In this document: positions 42,947 to 53,200 of the stretch, in pieces
How the letters are laid out: every line of letters begins with the position of its first letter
Numbering within the stretch: the stretch's first letter is position 1
Assembly (NCBI RefSeq): GCF_009746715.1
Contig: NZ_VRKW01000009.1
Location: forward strand, 1-64,000
Source of the DNA: Ketobacter sp. MCCC 1A13808
GTDB lineage: Bacteria; Pseudomonadota; Gammaproteobacteria; Pseudomonadales; Ketobacteraceae
DNA: 64,000 nt
Direction of reading: 5' to 3'
Made by a program: the position numbers and the translations under genes
Notes under the pieces: generated by a model
Seen by the model: only the letters and a program-made list of their open reading frames with translations
Told to the model about the DNA's origin: nothing
The model's database searches: none

Positions 42947-44290
42947 CTATTCTGCCATTAATGTTAACAACTCGTCCGTCTTTGCTTCCATCAGCGCCTG
43001 ATCACCACGGGATTCTACGTTCAGGCGTACTAATGGCTCCGTATTGGACATACGCAAATTAAAACGCCATTCACCGAAGTCCATACTCAGCCCATCTACC
43101 CGGCTGATTTCTTTTGCACTTTCAGTATAAGCCGCTTCCACTTTGGCAATCACGGACTTTGCGTCGTCGATGGTACGGTTAATCTCGCCGCTGGCAGGGA
43201 AACGGGCGATACGCTCATCGATCAGTTGTGAAAGCGTCTTGCCACTGCGTGACATCAAAGCCGCAACCAATAGCCAGGGAATCATCCCGGAATCACAATA
43301 CGCGAATTCCCGGAAATAATGGTGCGCACTCATTTCGCCACCATACACCGCATCTTCTTCGCGCATACGGGCCTTGATAAAAGCATGCCCGGTTTTACTT
43401 TCGACCGCCACGCCTCCGGCTTGCTCCACCACCTCAACGGTGTTCCAGGTCAAACGCGGGTCATGGATAATACGCGCACCTTTCTCTTTTAACAGAAACT
43501 GCTCCGCTAGCAGACCGACAATATAATAGCCTTCAATAAAACGACCGGTTTCATCGAACAAAAAACAGCGATCAAAGTCACCGTCCCAAGCCACACCAAA
43601 ATCCGCTTTCTGTTCCAGGATAGCGGCGCGGGTCGCATCACGATTTTCTTTTAACAACGGATTGGGCACGCCATTAGGAAAGTGGCCGTCAGGCTCATTC
43701 AATAGTTTGGTGTATTTAAACGGCAACTTGGATTCCAACACATCCACTATCATGCCCGCACCACCATTTCCGGCATTCACGACCACATGATAGGGTTCCA
43801 GGTTCGGTACATCGACATAGCCGAGCAAATGATTTATGTAATCATCCATCACGTTTAACTGATGCACTGTTCCGGCTTGAGCGGCGTCTTCGAAGTCGCC
43901 GCTAACGCGATCTTTGATATCCAGAAGGCCGTTATCAGAACTGATCGGACGCGACCCTTTCCCCACCATTTTCATGCCATTGTAATCCTTGGGATTGTGG
44001 CTGGCTGTAACGGCAATGCCGCCGTCCATTTCATAGAAGAAAGTGGAAAAATAAATCTGTTCAGTGCCACTCAAGCCGATGTCAAACACATCACAGCCGG
44101 CAGCCGTGACACCCTTGATTAAGGCAGCGGCCAGGGCCGGACTGGATAAGCGGATGTCGTAACCCACTACCAACTTTTTAGCGCCGGTGACCTCCACATA
44201 GGCACGGCCAATCCGCTCCACCACGTCTTCATTCAGTTGGTCGGGCACGCGGCCGCGAATGTCATAGGCCTTGAATGCAGTTAAATCCAT
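42947..44290 (-). CDS. manB: Phosphomannomutase (ManB/CpsG type)
   Basis: The 447-residue alpha-D-phosphohexomutase has [20 protein letters not shown] at the N-terminus. The phosphoserine loop is [17 protein letters not shown], the metal loop [16 protein letters not shown], and the sugar-binding loop [14 protein letters not shown]. The C-terminal phosphate loop is [19 protein letters not shown]. It interconverts mannose 6-phosphate and mannose 1-phosphate, feeding GDP-mannose for surface polysaccharide. Activity on glucose phosphates is possible. It converges on bioA with a 10-base gap. Confidence 0.92.
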   Translation of the reverse strand: MDLTAFKAYDIRGRVPDQLNEDVVERIGRAYVEVTGAKKLVVGYDIRLSSPALAAALIKGVTAAGCDVFDIGLSGTEQIYFSTFFYEMDGGIAVTASHNPKDYNGMKMVGKGSRPISSDNGLLDIKDRVSGDFEDAAQAGTVHQLNVMDDYINHLLGYVDVPNLEPYHVVVNAGNGGAGMIVDVLESKLPFKYTKLLNEPDGHFPNGVPNPLLKENRDATRAAILEQKADFGVAWDGDFDRCFLFDETGRFIEGYYIVGLLAEQFLLKEKGARIIHDPRLTWNTVEVVEQAGGVAVESKTGHAFIKARMREEDAVYGGEMSAHHYFREFAYCDSGMIPWLLVAALMSRSGKTLSQLIDERIARFPASGEINRTIDDAKSVIAKVEAAYTESAKEISRVDGLSMDFGEWRFNLRMSNTEPLVRLNVESRGDQALMEAKTDELLTLMAE

Positions 44291-44493
44291 AACTATAAAA
44301 CCCCGTAATTCACCCTTTGTGGGTTGTTAATGGTTGCCCCGACACCAGAATACCGAATCGAATACAGAAAAATCCGTTCGGCTCACCTGCTTCCGGGCTC
44401 AAGACCCAAGTATAAACCGAGCCGTTGCCGGGATTACACTCTCATCTATCGTCACCGGATGACGCCGTACCTGGTGATCCGCTGACACCCGCC

Positions 44494-44850
44494 TCACCTT
44501 TCAGCGCTGTGATTGATCTTTTGTATCTCCACCACCAACTGTTTGGCCAGATCGCGGATATTGGCCGTGATCATTCGCACCCCGGTACTCACCAATAACC
44601 GCACTAACGAGAGCAAAAGAAACCCCGCCAGAATAATGGAAAGCAGACCACTGATCTTGAATATGCCTACCGGAAGAATCATGTTGCTTCCCTGTATCAC
44701 CATCGTTCGCTCCGCCACAGGCATGTTGGTAAGATAATGATAAATCGGAAATTGCGCCGGATCATTCAGATACACTCCCAATTGATTGATGCCGAATAAC
44801 AGCACCGCAGCCCCCATTGCAATCAGCGCATATCCAATTAATTTAGTCAT
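44494..44850 (-). CDS. Small inner-membrane protein
   Basis: From ATG 44850 (GAGTGG a few bases upstream) the protein has 118 residues. It carries two hydrophobic segments: LIGYALIAMGAAVLLFGINQ near the N-terminus and ISGLLSIILAGFLLLSLVRL in the middle. An amphipathic C-terminal helix follows (DLAKQLVVEIQKI). An upstream start at 44958 would overlap rsmE. I recognise no family. It is divergent from rsmE across about 100 bases. Confidence 0.55.
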   Translation of the reverse strand: MTKLIGYALIAMGAAVLLFGINQLGVYLNDPAQFPIYHYLTNMPVAERTMVIQGSNMILPVGIFKISGLLSIILAGFLLLSLVRLLVSTGVRMITANIRDLAKQLVVEIQKINHSAER

Positions 44851-44948
44851 AACAACCACTCTGTCATTAGAATCGGGACAATGATAAGCGATCTGTTCTA
44901 GAATGTTAGGGTATTCATCCAATTTATAACCAGTTGAAAGTTTTACCC

Positions 44949-45680
44949 ATGCGAACACCCCGAATATTTCAAGATATGCCTCTGATAGAAGGCAACACGA
45001 TTGCCATGAATGACAGCGGTAGCCACCATCTCAGTAAAGTCCTCCGTAAGTCCGCCGGCGATCCGGTGATACTGTTCAACGGCACCGGCGGTGAATACCA
45101 CGGCCTGATCGAGGCCATCACACCCAAATCGGTACAGGTGTCGCTTGATTTCTTCGTGGAACCGGACCGCGCCGCCCCGCTACACCTGCATTTAGGCCAG
45201 GTGATGGGCAAAGGCGACCATATGGATTACGCGCTGCAAAAATCAGTGGAATTGGGTGTAAGCGAAATTACGCCTTTACTCAGCCATCATTGCGAAGTTC
45301 GCCTCAAAGGCGCACGCCTGACCAAAAAAATGGAACAGTGGCGCCATCTTATGATCAGCGCCTGCGAGCAAAGCGGGCTCAATATCGTGCCGACTCTGAA
45401 TCCGCCATTGCCCTTGCTGCAATGGGCTGAACAGGTGGAAGCCGACCGCAAATGGATACTGCATACCGAAGACCTGCCGAGTAATCCATTTGCACAGGAC
45501 GCACCGGAATCAGTGTGCTTTGCGGTGGGCCCGGAGGGGGGATTTTCAGATGAAGAGGTAGAACAGGCGAAAGACTTTGGCTTTGACTGCATTACACTGG
45601 GGCCGCGAGTTTGGCGCACAGAAACAGCCCCCGTGGTGTTATTAAGTCTATTGCAATTAACCTGGGGCGATTTTCGATAA
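44949..45680 (+). CDS. rsmE: 16S rRNA (uracil1498-N3)-methyltransferase
   Basis: From ATG 44949 the protein has 243 residues and starts MRTPRIFQDMPLIEGNTIAM, the RsmE PUA-like opening, followed by HHLSKVLRKSAGDPVILFNG. The SPOUT-type methyltransferase domain has GQVMGKGDHMDYALQKSVEL. Its C-terminal knot is AVGPEGGFSDEEVEQA and LGPRVWRTETAPVVLL. It methylates U1498 of 16S rRNA using SAM. The end of the gene lies 20 bases from the convergent chpC stop. Confidence 0.96.
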   Translation: MRTPRIFQDMPLIEGNTIAMNDSGSHHLSKVLRKSAGDPVILFNGTGGEYHGLIEAITPKSVQVSLDFFVEPDRAAPLHLHLGQVMGKGDHMDYALQKSVELGVSEITPLLSHHCEVRLKGARLTKKMEQWRHLMISACEQSGLNIVPTLNPPLPLLQWAEQVEADRKWILHTEDLPSNPFAQDAPESVCFAVGPEGGFSDEEVEQAKDFGFDCITLGPRVWRTETAPVVLLSLLQLTWGDFR

Positions 45681-45700
45681 ACCGAGCCGGGCAATCACTG

Positions 45701-46165
45701 TCAGATAATGTTATTCAGAGCCCGCTCTACTGTCACCAGATCCGGGATGACCGCCCGTTCCCCACTCACCATCACCAACATATCGTAGGCCTGATCTTCC
45801 GTCGCGGATTCTTCGTTTCCGAGTTCTTCGGGAAACACCCTTACCAAACGGGGGATTCCCTGCACCGAAATAGCGTAAAAGGCATTTTTATACTCTCCCA
45901 CACCATTAATCACAGCCAGCCGCTGACCTATGTTGGCATCTTCAATTTCGTCGTTATTCATCAATTCCAATGACACCACCGGCAACGTAATACCGCGCCA
46001 ATCTACTGTTCCCAACATCCAGGGCGGGGCATCATCGGTTTTCTCGGGCTCATCCCAGGTGACGATCTCGGCAATGGCTACGTTGGGCAGTAGCAACGGG
46101 CGCCCGATCATGGGGATTAGTAGGCTAGCGATCTGTTCTGGGGCTTCTGCCATGGTGATATCCAT
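45701..46165 (-). CDS. chpC: CheW-like adaptor ChpC
   Basis: The 154-residue protein is a CheW domain. PMIGRPLLLPNVAIAEIVTW is the opening strand pair, followed by WMLGTVDWRGITLPVVSLEL, the conserved G-x-x-x-W-R-G-x-x-P stretch. It should couple a receptor to the ChpA kinase in the Pil-Chp system. It is the last gene of the operon, after chpB. In Pseudomonas aeruginosa the accessory genes chpD and chpE follow at this point; here rsmE follows directly. Confidence 0.88.
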   Translation of the reverse strand: MDITMAEAPEQIASLLIPMIGRPLLLPNVAIAEIVTWDEPEKTDDAPPWMLGTVDWRGITLPVVSLELMNNDEIEDANIGQRLAVINGVGEYKNAFYAISVQGIPRLVRVFPEELGNEESATEDQAYDMLVMVSGERAVIPDLVTVERALNNII

Positions 46166-46191
46166 CTTGTTATGTTCTAGGGCAAGCGCAA

Positions 46192-47223
46192 TTAGCCTGC
46201 CATTGATTCGGAATAGTGCTCAGCAATGTAACCCGACAGGTGATGCGCCAACTCCACCGGTGTGCCGCTGAACGTAACACAACCGGTTGCTCTGGCAGAA
46301 TCCGGCATCGAGCTGTTGGCACAGGACCCGCTGTTTTGAGCCCAGACTTCGATGCCCATTTCCCGCAACTTGGCGGCAGCGATCGCACCGTCGTTGCCCA
46401 TACCACTGAACAGTATAGACCCGGTTTGCACACCAAAATGATCGGCCATTAATGCCATAGCCTGATCAATCGATGGTGAATAGGGCCCTTCCCAGGGCTC
46501 CTCGAACAGCGTGACCTGTGAAAATTGATTCACCGTCATTACCTGATCCAGCGGTGCAATCATTATCTGTCCATGACTGATGCGACGACCGGATAACGGC
46601 TCCACAAATTTAAAGTGACTGTTTCGCCCCCAGACCTTCGCCAGGGTTTCCTGGAAGCCGGGATCAATATGCTGTGCAATAACGAAAGCGATCGGCAGGC
46701 CCGGAACCAGGGCTTCCAAAAACTCTTTTACTGCGGCCGGGCCACCTAATGAGGCACCTAATACCCACACGTTGGACGCAGGCTCCCCTTCTTCATAATG
46801 ACTTTCTACCAAGGTTGCTTTTACCGGCGCTGGAGAATCGACCGAGGATTCATGTAACACCTCAAGATCGCTGCAAACCGGAGCGGGAGATCCCACAATG
46901 TCTTTTAATTTAGAGTAAATCTTTCGTTCCCAGCGCTGGAACTGCAAGCTGTTCATGCCGGGCGCATTGCCTTCACCTAACAGAATCGGGGCTGTCGCGA
47001 TTTCAAATAACTGCACAATAAAATCCGACCATTTGTCCTCATCTTCCAAGTCAACCAGCCAAACGTCGGTTCCAGGATCCTGAATAACAACGTCACTGAC
47101 TTTATCCGGCGACAAGCTAACTGCCACATTGTAGCCCACTGATTCGATGGCTTTGCATACAACGTGCCTTTGTAAAGTTGAGTCTGCTATCACCCCGATA
47201 CGGGGGTTTGGCTTGTGGCTCAC
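46192..47223 (-). CDS. chpB: CheB-like protein-glutamate methylesterase ChpB
   Basis: The 343-residue protein has a degenerate receiver-like N-terminal domain (residues 1-110, RIGVIADSTLQRHVVCKAIE). A CheB methylesterase catalytic domain occupies about 155-340. The triad is visible: Ser in VWVLGASLGGPAAVKEFL, His in FVIAQHIDPGFQETLAKVW, Asp in SILFSGMGNDGAIAAAKL. It removes methyl groups from the receptor PilJ, opposing PilK. The receiver lacks a recognisable acidic pair and conserved lysine, so phospho-control is doubtful. It follows chpA and precedes chpC. Confidence 0.93.
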   Translation of the reverse strand: MSHKPNPRIGVIADSTLQRHVVCKAIESVGYNVAVSLSPDKVSDVVIQDPGTDVWLVDLEDEDKWSDFIVQLFEIATAPILLGEGNAPGMNSLQFQRWERKIYSKLKDIVGSPAPVCSDLEVLHESSVDSPAPVKATLVESHYEEGEPASNVWVLGASLGGPAAVKEFLEALVPGLPIAFVIAQHIDPGFQETLAKVWGRNSHFKFVEPLSGRRISHGQIMIAPLDQVMTVNQFSQVTLFEEPWEGPYSPSIDQAMALMADHFGVQTGSILFSGMGNDGAIAAAKLREMGIEVWAQNSGSCANSSMPDSARATGCVTFSGTPVELAHHLSGYIAEHYSESMAG

Positions 47224-47267
47224 TTAACGTTTACTCACCTGACTTTGCTCACCGGGATCGACCCCAT

Positions 47268-50200
47268 TCACGCTTCCTGTTTTATCAATTCGTCTATTGT
47301 TTCCAGCAATACGGTTTCCTGATAAGGCTTACCGAGATAACGATTCACACCAATACTCATCGCCCTGTCGCGGTGTTTTTCACCGGTACGCGATGTAATC
47401 ATAATAATAGGGGTATCTTTCAGACGCTCATCATGACGAACCAGTGTCGCCACCTCGAATCCATCCATACGCGGCATTTCTATATCCAGCAACATGACGT
47501 CCGGCTTAATATCCTGTAGCTGAGTGATGGCATCAACACCGTCTTTGGCCGTGACCACTTCGAATCCGTTGCGCTCCAGCAAGCGGCTGGTTACCTTACG
47601 CACGGTAACCGAATCGTCTATTACCATCACCAGCGGCGTTTCATTCACCTGTGCCAGCGGCGTTTCATTCACCTGTGCCAGCGGCGCACTGAATTCTTCA
47701 CCGTCTATACCAATCTGAGCTTGCTCAGCGCGAATCACGGCGCTCAGATCAAGTATGATAACCACGCTACCGTCACCCAGAATGGTGGCTCCGGAAATAC
47801 CACTGACCGCCGCCAATTGTGGGCCTACCGATTTCACCACCACTTCCCGTGAACCCAACAAAGAATCCACTTGCAAGGCAACCGCATGATCCACACCACG
47901 CACCAGCAACACCGGCAAAGGTTTCGTGTGACCGGACAAATTCGGCACCGGCGTGTTATGCACGTAGCGTCCCAAATAACGCACACCGTATTGCTGGCCT
48001 GCGTATTCAAAACTGGGGGCATCCGGTTGATAGTACGCTTCCAGTTCGTAGGGGCTGACACGCACGATACCTTCGATATTATTCAAAGGTATGGCATACA
48101 AATCTTCGCCTACTCGCACCATCAAGGCACGGTTCACCGAAACCGTAAACGGCAGCCGCACGGTAAATTGCGAACCGCTACCGGGTGCTGAATGCAGTTT
48201 TACACTACCGCCCAACTGCTTAATTTCGCTGTGTACCACATCCATACCCACACCACGACCGGAAATTTGCGTCACTTTCTCGGCCGTGCTGAAACCCGGC
48301 TTGAAGATAAACTGCATAATTTCTTTGTCGGTCAGCGGCGCGCTGGCTTTCATCAAACCACGCTCGATCGCCCGATTCTTAACGCCGTCCAGATTGATAC
48401 CCTTGCCGTCATCGGTCAGGCGCAATACCACTTCACCGCCTTCCCGAGCCAGGTGAATAGTAATACGGCCGGTTTCCTTTTTGTTTTTCGCAACACGCTC
48501 TTCCGGCATTTCCAGACCGTGATCCACCGCATTACGCAACATGTGCTCCAGGGGTGGCACCATCCGTTCTAAAACGGTCCGATCCATTTCACCCTCTGCA
48601 CCGATGATTTCCAGCTCGGCTTTTTTGCCCAATTCGCCGGCGATCTGGCGCACGATTCGACGCAAACGTGGCACCATCCGGGAGAACGGAACCATGCGGG
48701 TGCGCATCAGGCTTTCCTGCAACTCACTATTAATACGGCCCTGCTGGATCAATAATGTTTCTGCGTCACGGGTGCGATCGACTAAGGAATCCCGTAGATC
48801 GATCATATCCGATACGGTTTCACCCAGAGAACGTGAAATCTGGTTCAGCGTGGAATAGCGATCCATTTCCAGGGGATCGAAATCTTCGTACTCCTGGCCT
48901 TCGGTTTGCGCTTGCTGATAGCGATGCAGAATTTGCGCTTCGGTCTCGATATCAAGTCGTCGCACCAATTCCTTCGCCCGCTCGATGGTCATACCCACTT
49001 CGTCAATAACGTGGTTGAAGTCGGTAATTTCCTGTTCAATCCGGCCGCGGAAAATGGAGGTTTCACCGGCCAGATTAACCAAACCTTCCATCAGCTCTGA
49101 CGGCACTTTGATACTTTCACCGCTGGCGCGTTTAACTTCTTCCGCATGGAACGCTGAGGCCGGGAATACATCGGATTTGGCAACGTTCACTTGCAACGGA
49201 GCCAACGTTTCGGGTTCGGCAGCGGACTCCGGTTGCTGCGCTCGGGCCACAGCCGAATCAATATCTTCATCCAGCGTAAACTCGAACTCGGCGCTCTCTG
49301 CTTCGCCGGCAGAAAGGATAAGTTCACTACCATGCTGGCTCAAATGCTCCATTTGCTGGAACAAACGGTCGTGCTCGGATTGAACTTTACTGAAGAAGGC
49401 GTCATCCAGTGCCACCCGATCGGTTTCGCTTTGAATCAAAAAGCTTTCGAAGTTATGGCTCATATTCCCGATCTGAACCAAACCGGCTAAGCGAGCACCG
49501 CCTTTCAGAGTGTGCAGCAACCGCTTCATTTCATCTAGGTGTGCCTGGTTATCGCGATCAGCCAGCCAGGCGTTAATCGTATTATCGATCCCTTCAGTGA
49601 GTTCTTCCGCTTCCTCAATAAAGATCTCGAGAATTTCGGTATCCAGCTCTTCACCATTACCCCCCAATGCAGACAACGCACTGGTATCCTGCTCAGCCGG
49701 GGTGGCGAATGCAGACCCCTGCAGATTAACCGTTAATTTTTCCGGCTCAGGCGCAGGTTCAGCCGCCATGGTTTTCAGGCGGCCATGGGTAAAGTCGTCA
49801 ATCTTGCCGATCAGGTCGTCTGCCGGTGCCGCCTGCTGTCCACTCTGAATGGATTCGAACATGACGGCTAGCCGATCGTGGCATTGGTGCAACAGATCAA
49901 ACAACACCGGTGTGGCGGTGAAGTTTTTCATGCACAAGCCTTCGTATAGATTTTCCAGGTGATGACCCAGATCACCCATTTCTTTCATGTCGGACATTCG
50001 CGCACCCCCTTTCAGGGTGTGCAGATTGCGTTGTAGACCCGCCACAATATCCAGGTCATCCGGTGTCTCGATCCAGGATTGCAGTTGCTCTGCTGTGGTA
50101 TCGAGAATTTCCGACGCCTCTTCCAGAAAGATCTCGACCAGCTCCGGATCATAATCACCGGATACCTCGTCACTCACGACTACTTCCGGCTGAGCGGGCT

Positions 50201-53200
50201 CTTCTTCCAATTGATCAATTTCTTCAAAGTTGAAGCTAGCAGGTTCTTCAACGTCGTCTTCATGGCTGATAACAAACTCTTCGGTTTGCAGCTCCGGTGG
50301 AGCATCGTGCTGATCGCCCTCCACCACCAAATCGGCGTCATCGATGTCAAGCTCAAAACCGGTGGCTTCGCTATCGTCAACGATCGGCTCTTGTTGGGAC
50401 GCCAGGTCGGCATTATCCTCCGTTAAAGAAAATGTCTTTAACGGGTCTTCAGCTTCATCGGCTTCGTGTGCGCTAGCAGCAGTATCAAAAGCATCAACGG
50501 CGAAACTATCTGCTTCGGCGTCGGGCTCGGCTTCCAGAACTTGTTCCTGATCCGCTAGTGATTCAATAGTGAAGGCGTCCGGCTGAGGCGCGTCGGTTTC
50601 GCTGGCTTCTGCTGCATTCATTTGCTGATGCGCGGTATCCAGCTGCTCACTCATCTGCGGAGCCTGATCCATCAAACTTTGCAGCCGCGCAATGGTCTCG
50701 TCAGCCGGATTAGCGGGCTGTCCGGCGGCGATAAAGTCCATCATCGTCACTAATTCTTCATGAGCATCATGGGCGGCTCTGAAGAACGAGTCGTCGGGAG
50801 TGACCATACCATTGGAAGCGGCTTCATACAGCTCTTCCAATGTCATGCTTAATCCCACCACCTCATTCAACTGAGCTGCGGTCGCACTGCGGGCAAGAAT
50901 GCGTAATTCCTGCCGCAACTGATCCAGCTTTTCACCCGGAACCGGGTCGTTCTCCCAGCTGCGCAGCTCATCGCCCGCATCCATTATCAGATCCATTGCT
51001 TCGGCCAGGAATACACTGACCAGCTGCGGATCCGGTTTACCGGACTCGGCCGAATCAATATCGTGAGCATGCTTGAGCTTATCTTCACGCATCTCATTAA
51101 GACGGGTCAGGTATTCCTCACTACCGATGATCGGTGCAGCAGGGTGGGACATTAAATCTTCCAGCCCTTGCTCGATTAACTGTACGAAATCACCCAACAT
51201 CAATTTGATATTGTCGTCGGCGGGTACACCCTGCAAATGACATTCTTTATAAAAGCGTTCCGTAGGCGCTGCCAAATCTGCAATGGGCTGTATACCGGCC
51301 ATATGCGCACTGCCTTTTAACGTATGCAGTGCCCGTAACATGTCGTCGCTGAGTATTTGGGCCGGCTCATTATTCAGATAGGTCTTCAGCGTTTCTAGAT
51401 GAGAAGAAGCTTCCTGGCTGAAAATGTCCACGAGTACGGAATCGATTTCCGATTCCGGTTCTTCGGACCCGGGTGTTTCAGGTGCCAGTGATTCTGCTTC
51501 CGCTTCCGGGATCTCCTCAACCACCGGTGGAGCTTCTTCTGGAGCGGGAGCTGCAGCATCCAGGCGAAGATCAGCCGGCAACGACGGTGGTGTTTCGCCT
51601 TTTGCCAGGGCATCCGCTACCGCCGCCAAAGGGTCTACATCGATATCGGGTTTAACCCGGTCTTCAAACGCCTTCACCAACTGTGGGATCACTTCTGTGA
51701 CCCGCTCCACTATTCCGGTTACTTCCGTTGTCGTTTCAATATTCTTGTCCAGCACGCGGTTCAGCATATTCTCAACTGACCAGGCTAGCTCGCCCACCAC
51801 GGTGGCACCGACCATACGGCCACTGCCTTTCAATGTATGGTAGGCACGGCGTAATTCTTTTAGCGCTTCTTCGTTATCGTAATCTGAAATCCACTGGGGC
51901 AAATATTCATTAATGGTTTCCAGAACTTCGCCCGCCTCTTCAATGAAAATTTCGATGACTTCCTCATCGATCAGATCATCTTCTTCTTCCGGCTCTGGCT
52001 CGGATGGCGCTTCCGCTATTTCGTCTTCACTAAAATCAATCTGAATGAATTCATCTTCTTCACCATCCACCAAATCGAATTGCAGCTCTTCTTCCAACTC
52101 TGCTGTTTCCGTTTCAGAAGCGCCGACGGATGCCGGAGTTTGCAGGTCAAATTGCTCTGACTCTGCTCCCGATTCAAGATAGTGACTCTCCGATCCTGAA
52201 TCACCCTGCAAGGCAGCCAGCTCTTCAGAATCAATGCGTTCTGCGGGATAACCCAGATTAGCTACCGCGTCTTCCGCGATAGCCAGGATATCCTCATCGC
52301 CAGGAAAGCGGTCGCCCAGGCGTTCCAGATAATATTCCACGCTGGTGATCGCATCAGCCAACGTATCCAACTGCTTCCAGTGCGGTCGTTCATTGGCATC
52401 AATCAAACGCTCACTGATAAAAAGAATACAACTTTGCAATAATGCCGCTGGATGGCTCAGCGGCACCATCAGCAGTCCGCCGCGGACGCTGTGCAGAATA
52501 TCCGGTACAGCCTGCAATGAGTTACTATCAAAATCAGAGCTGATGTATTCAGAAATGGCGTCTTTCGCGTTTTCCAGCCCGGCCCTGGATTCTTCTATAA
52601 CCGCAGAGCGGGCTTTGCTGATCTGCTCCGGTGAGACATATTGTCCATCCGTTTCTTCATCATCATTGATCGCAGCAGAAGGATCATGCGCCATCCCCTG
52701 CAATGTCGCTTCCACATACAACAATGCGCCAGCTATATCCATCAGCTCATTGTCGTCCGGCGCCTCCTGGCTTTCTATCATGCGGCCGATGGTATCGATT
52801 TGCTCCGCAATAACCCGACGCGGATTTCCCACACCCAGCACCGCCAGGGTATCTGACACCTGCTTTAGGGCCGGGATGACAGTCCGCAATTCCTGAGTAT
52901 TGTAGGCGTCGCCCCGCATAAATAGATCCAGGGTTTCTTTAATGCCACCCAGCTCTTCCAGCAGAACTGTGACAACAGACGCAATGGTCGATTTACCCGG
53001 CCCGGATAAACTACGCTGTTCGCCATCCAGTAATACTTCCGACGGCAGCGCACTATCCAAACGGAAGGCTTCTTTTACACGTCCGATACGGGCGGTTTCA
53101 CCTTCACTTCCGGCCACATAAAACAGCAGATTCTTTAACAGATCGGTGGGTACCGGTTCACCCACTTTTGCCCCGGTATCGATACTATTTTTGAGCTGGC

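Noticed and set aside
47635-47682. Direct repeats considered as a CRISPR remnant
   Set aside because: Only two adjacent copies without spacers, inside the coding frame of chpA.
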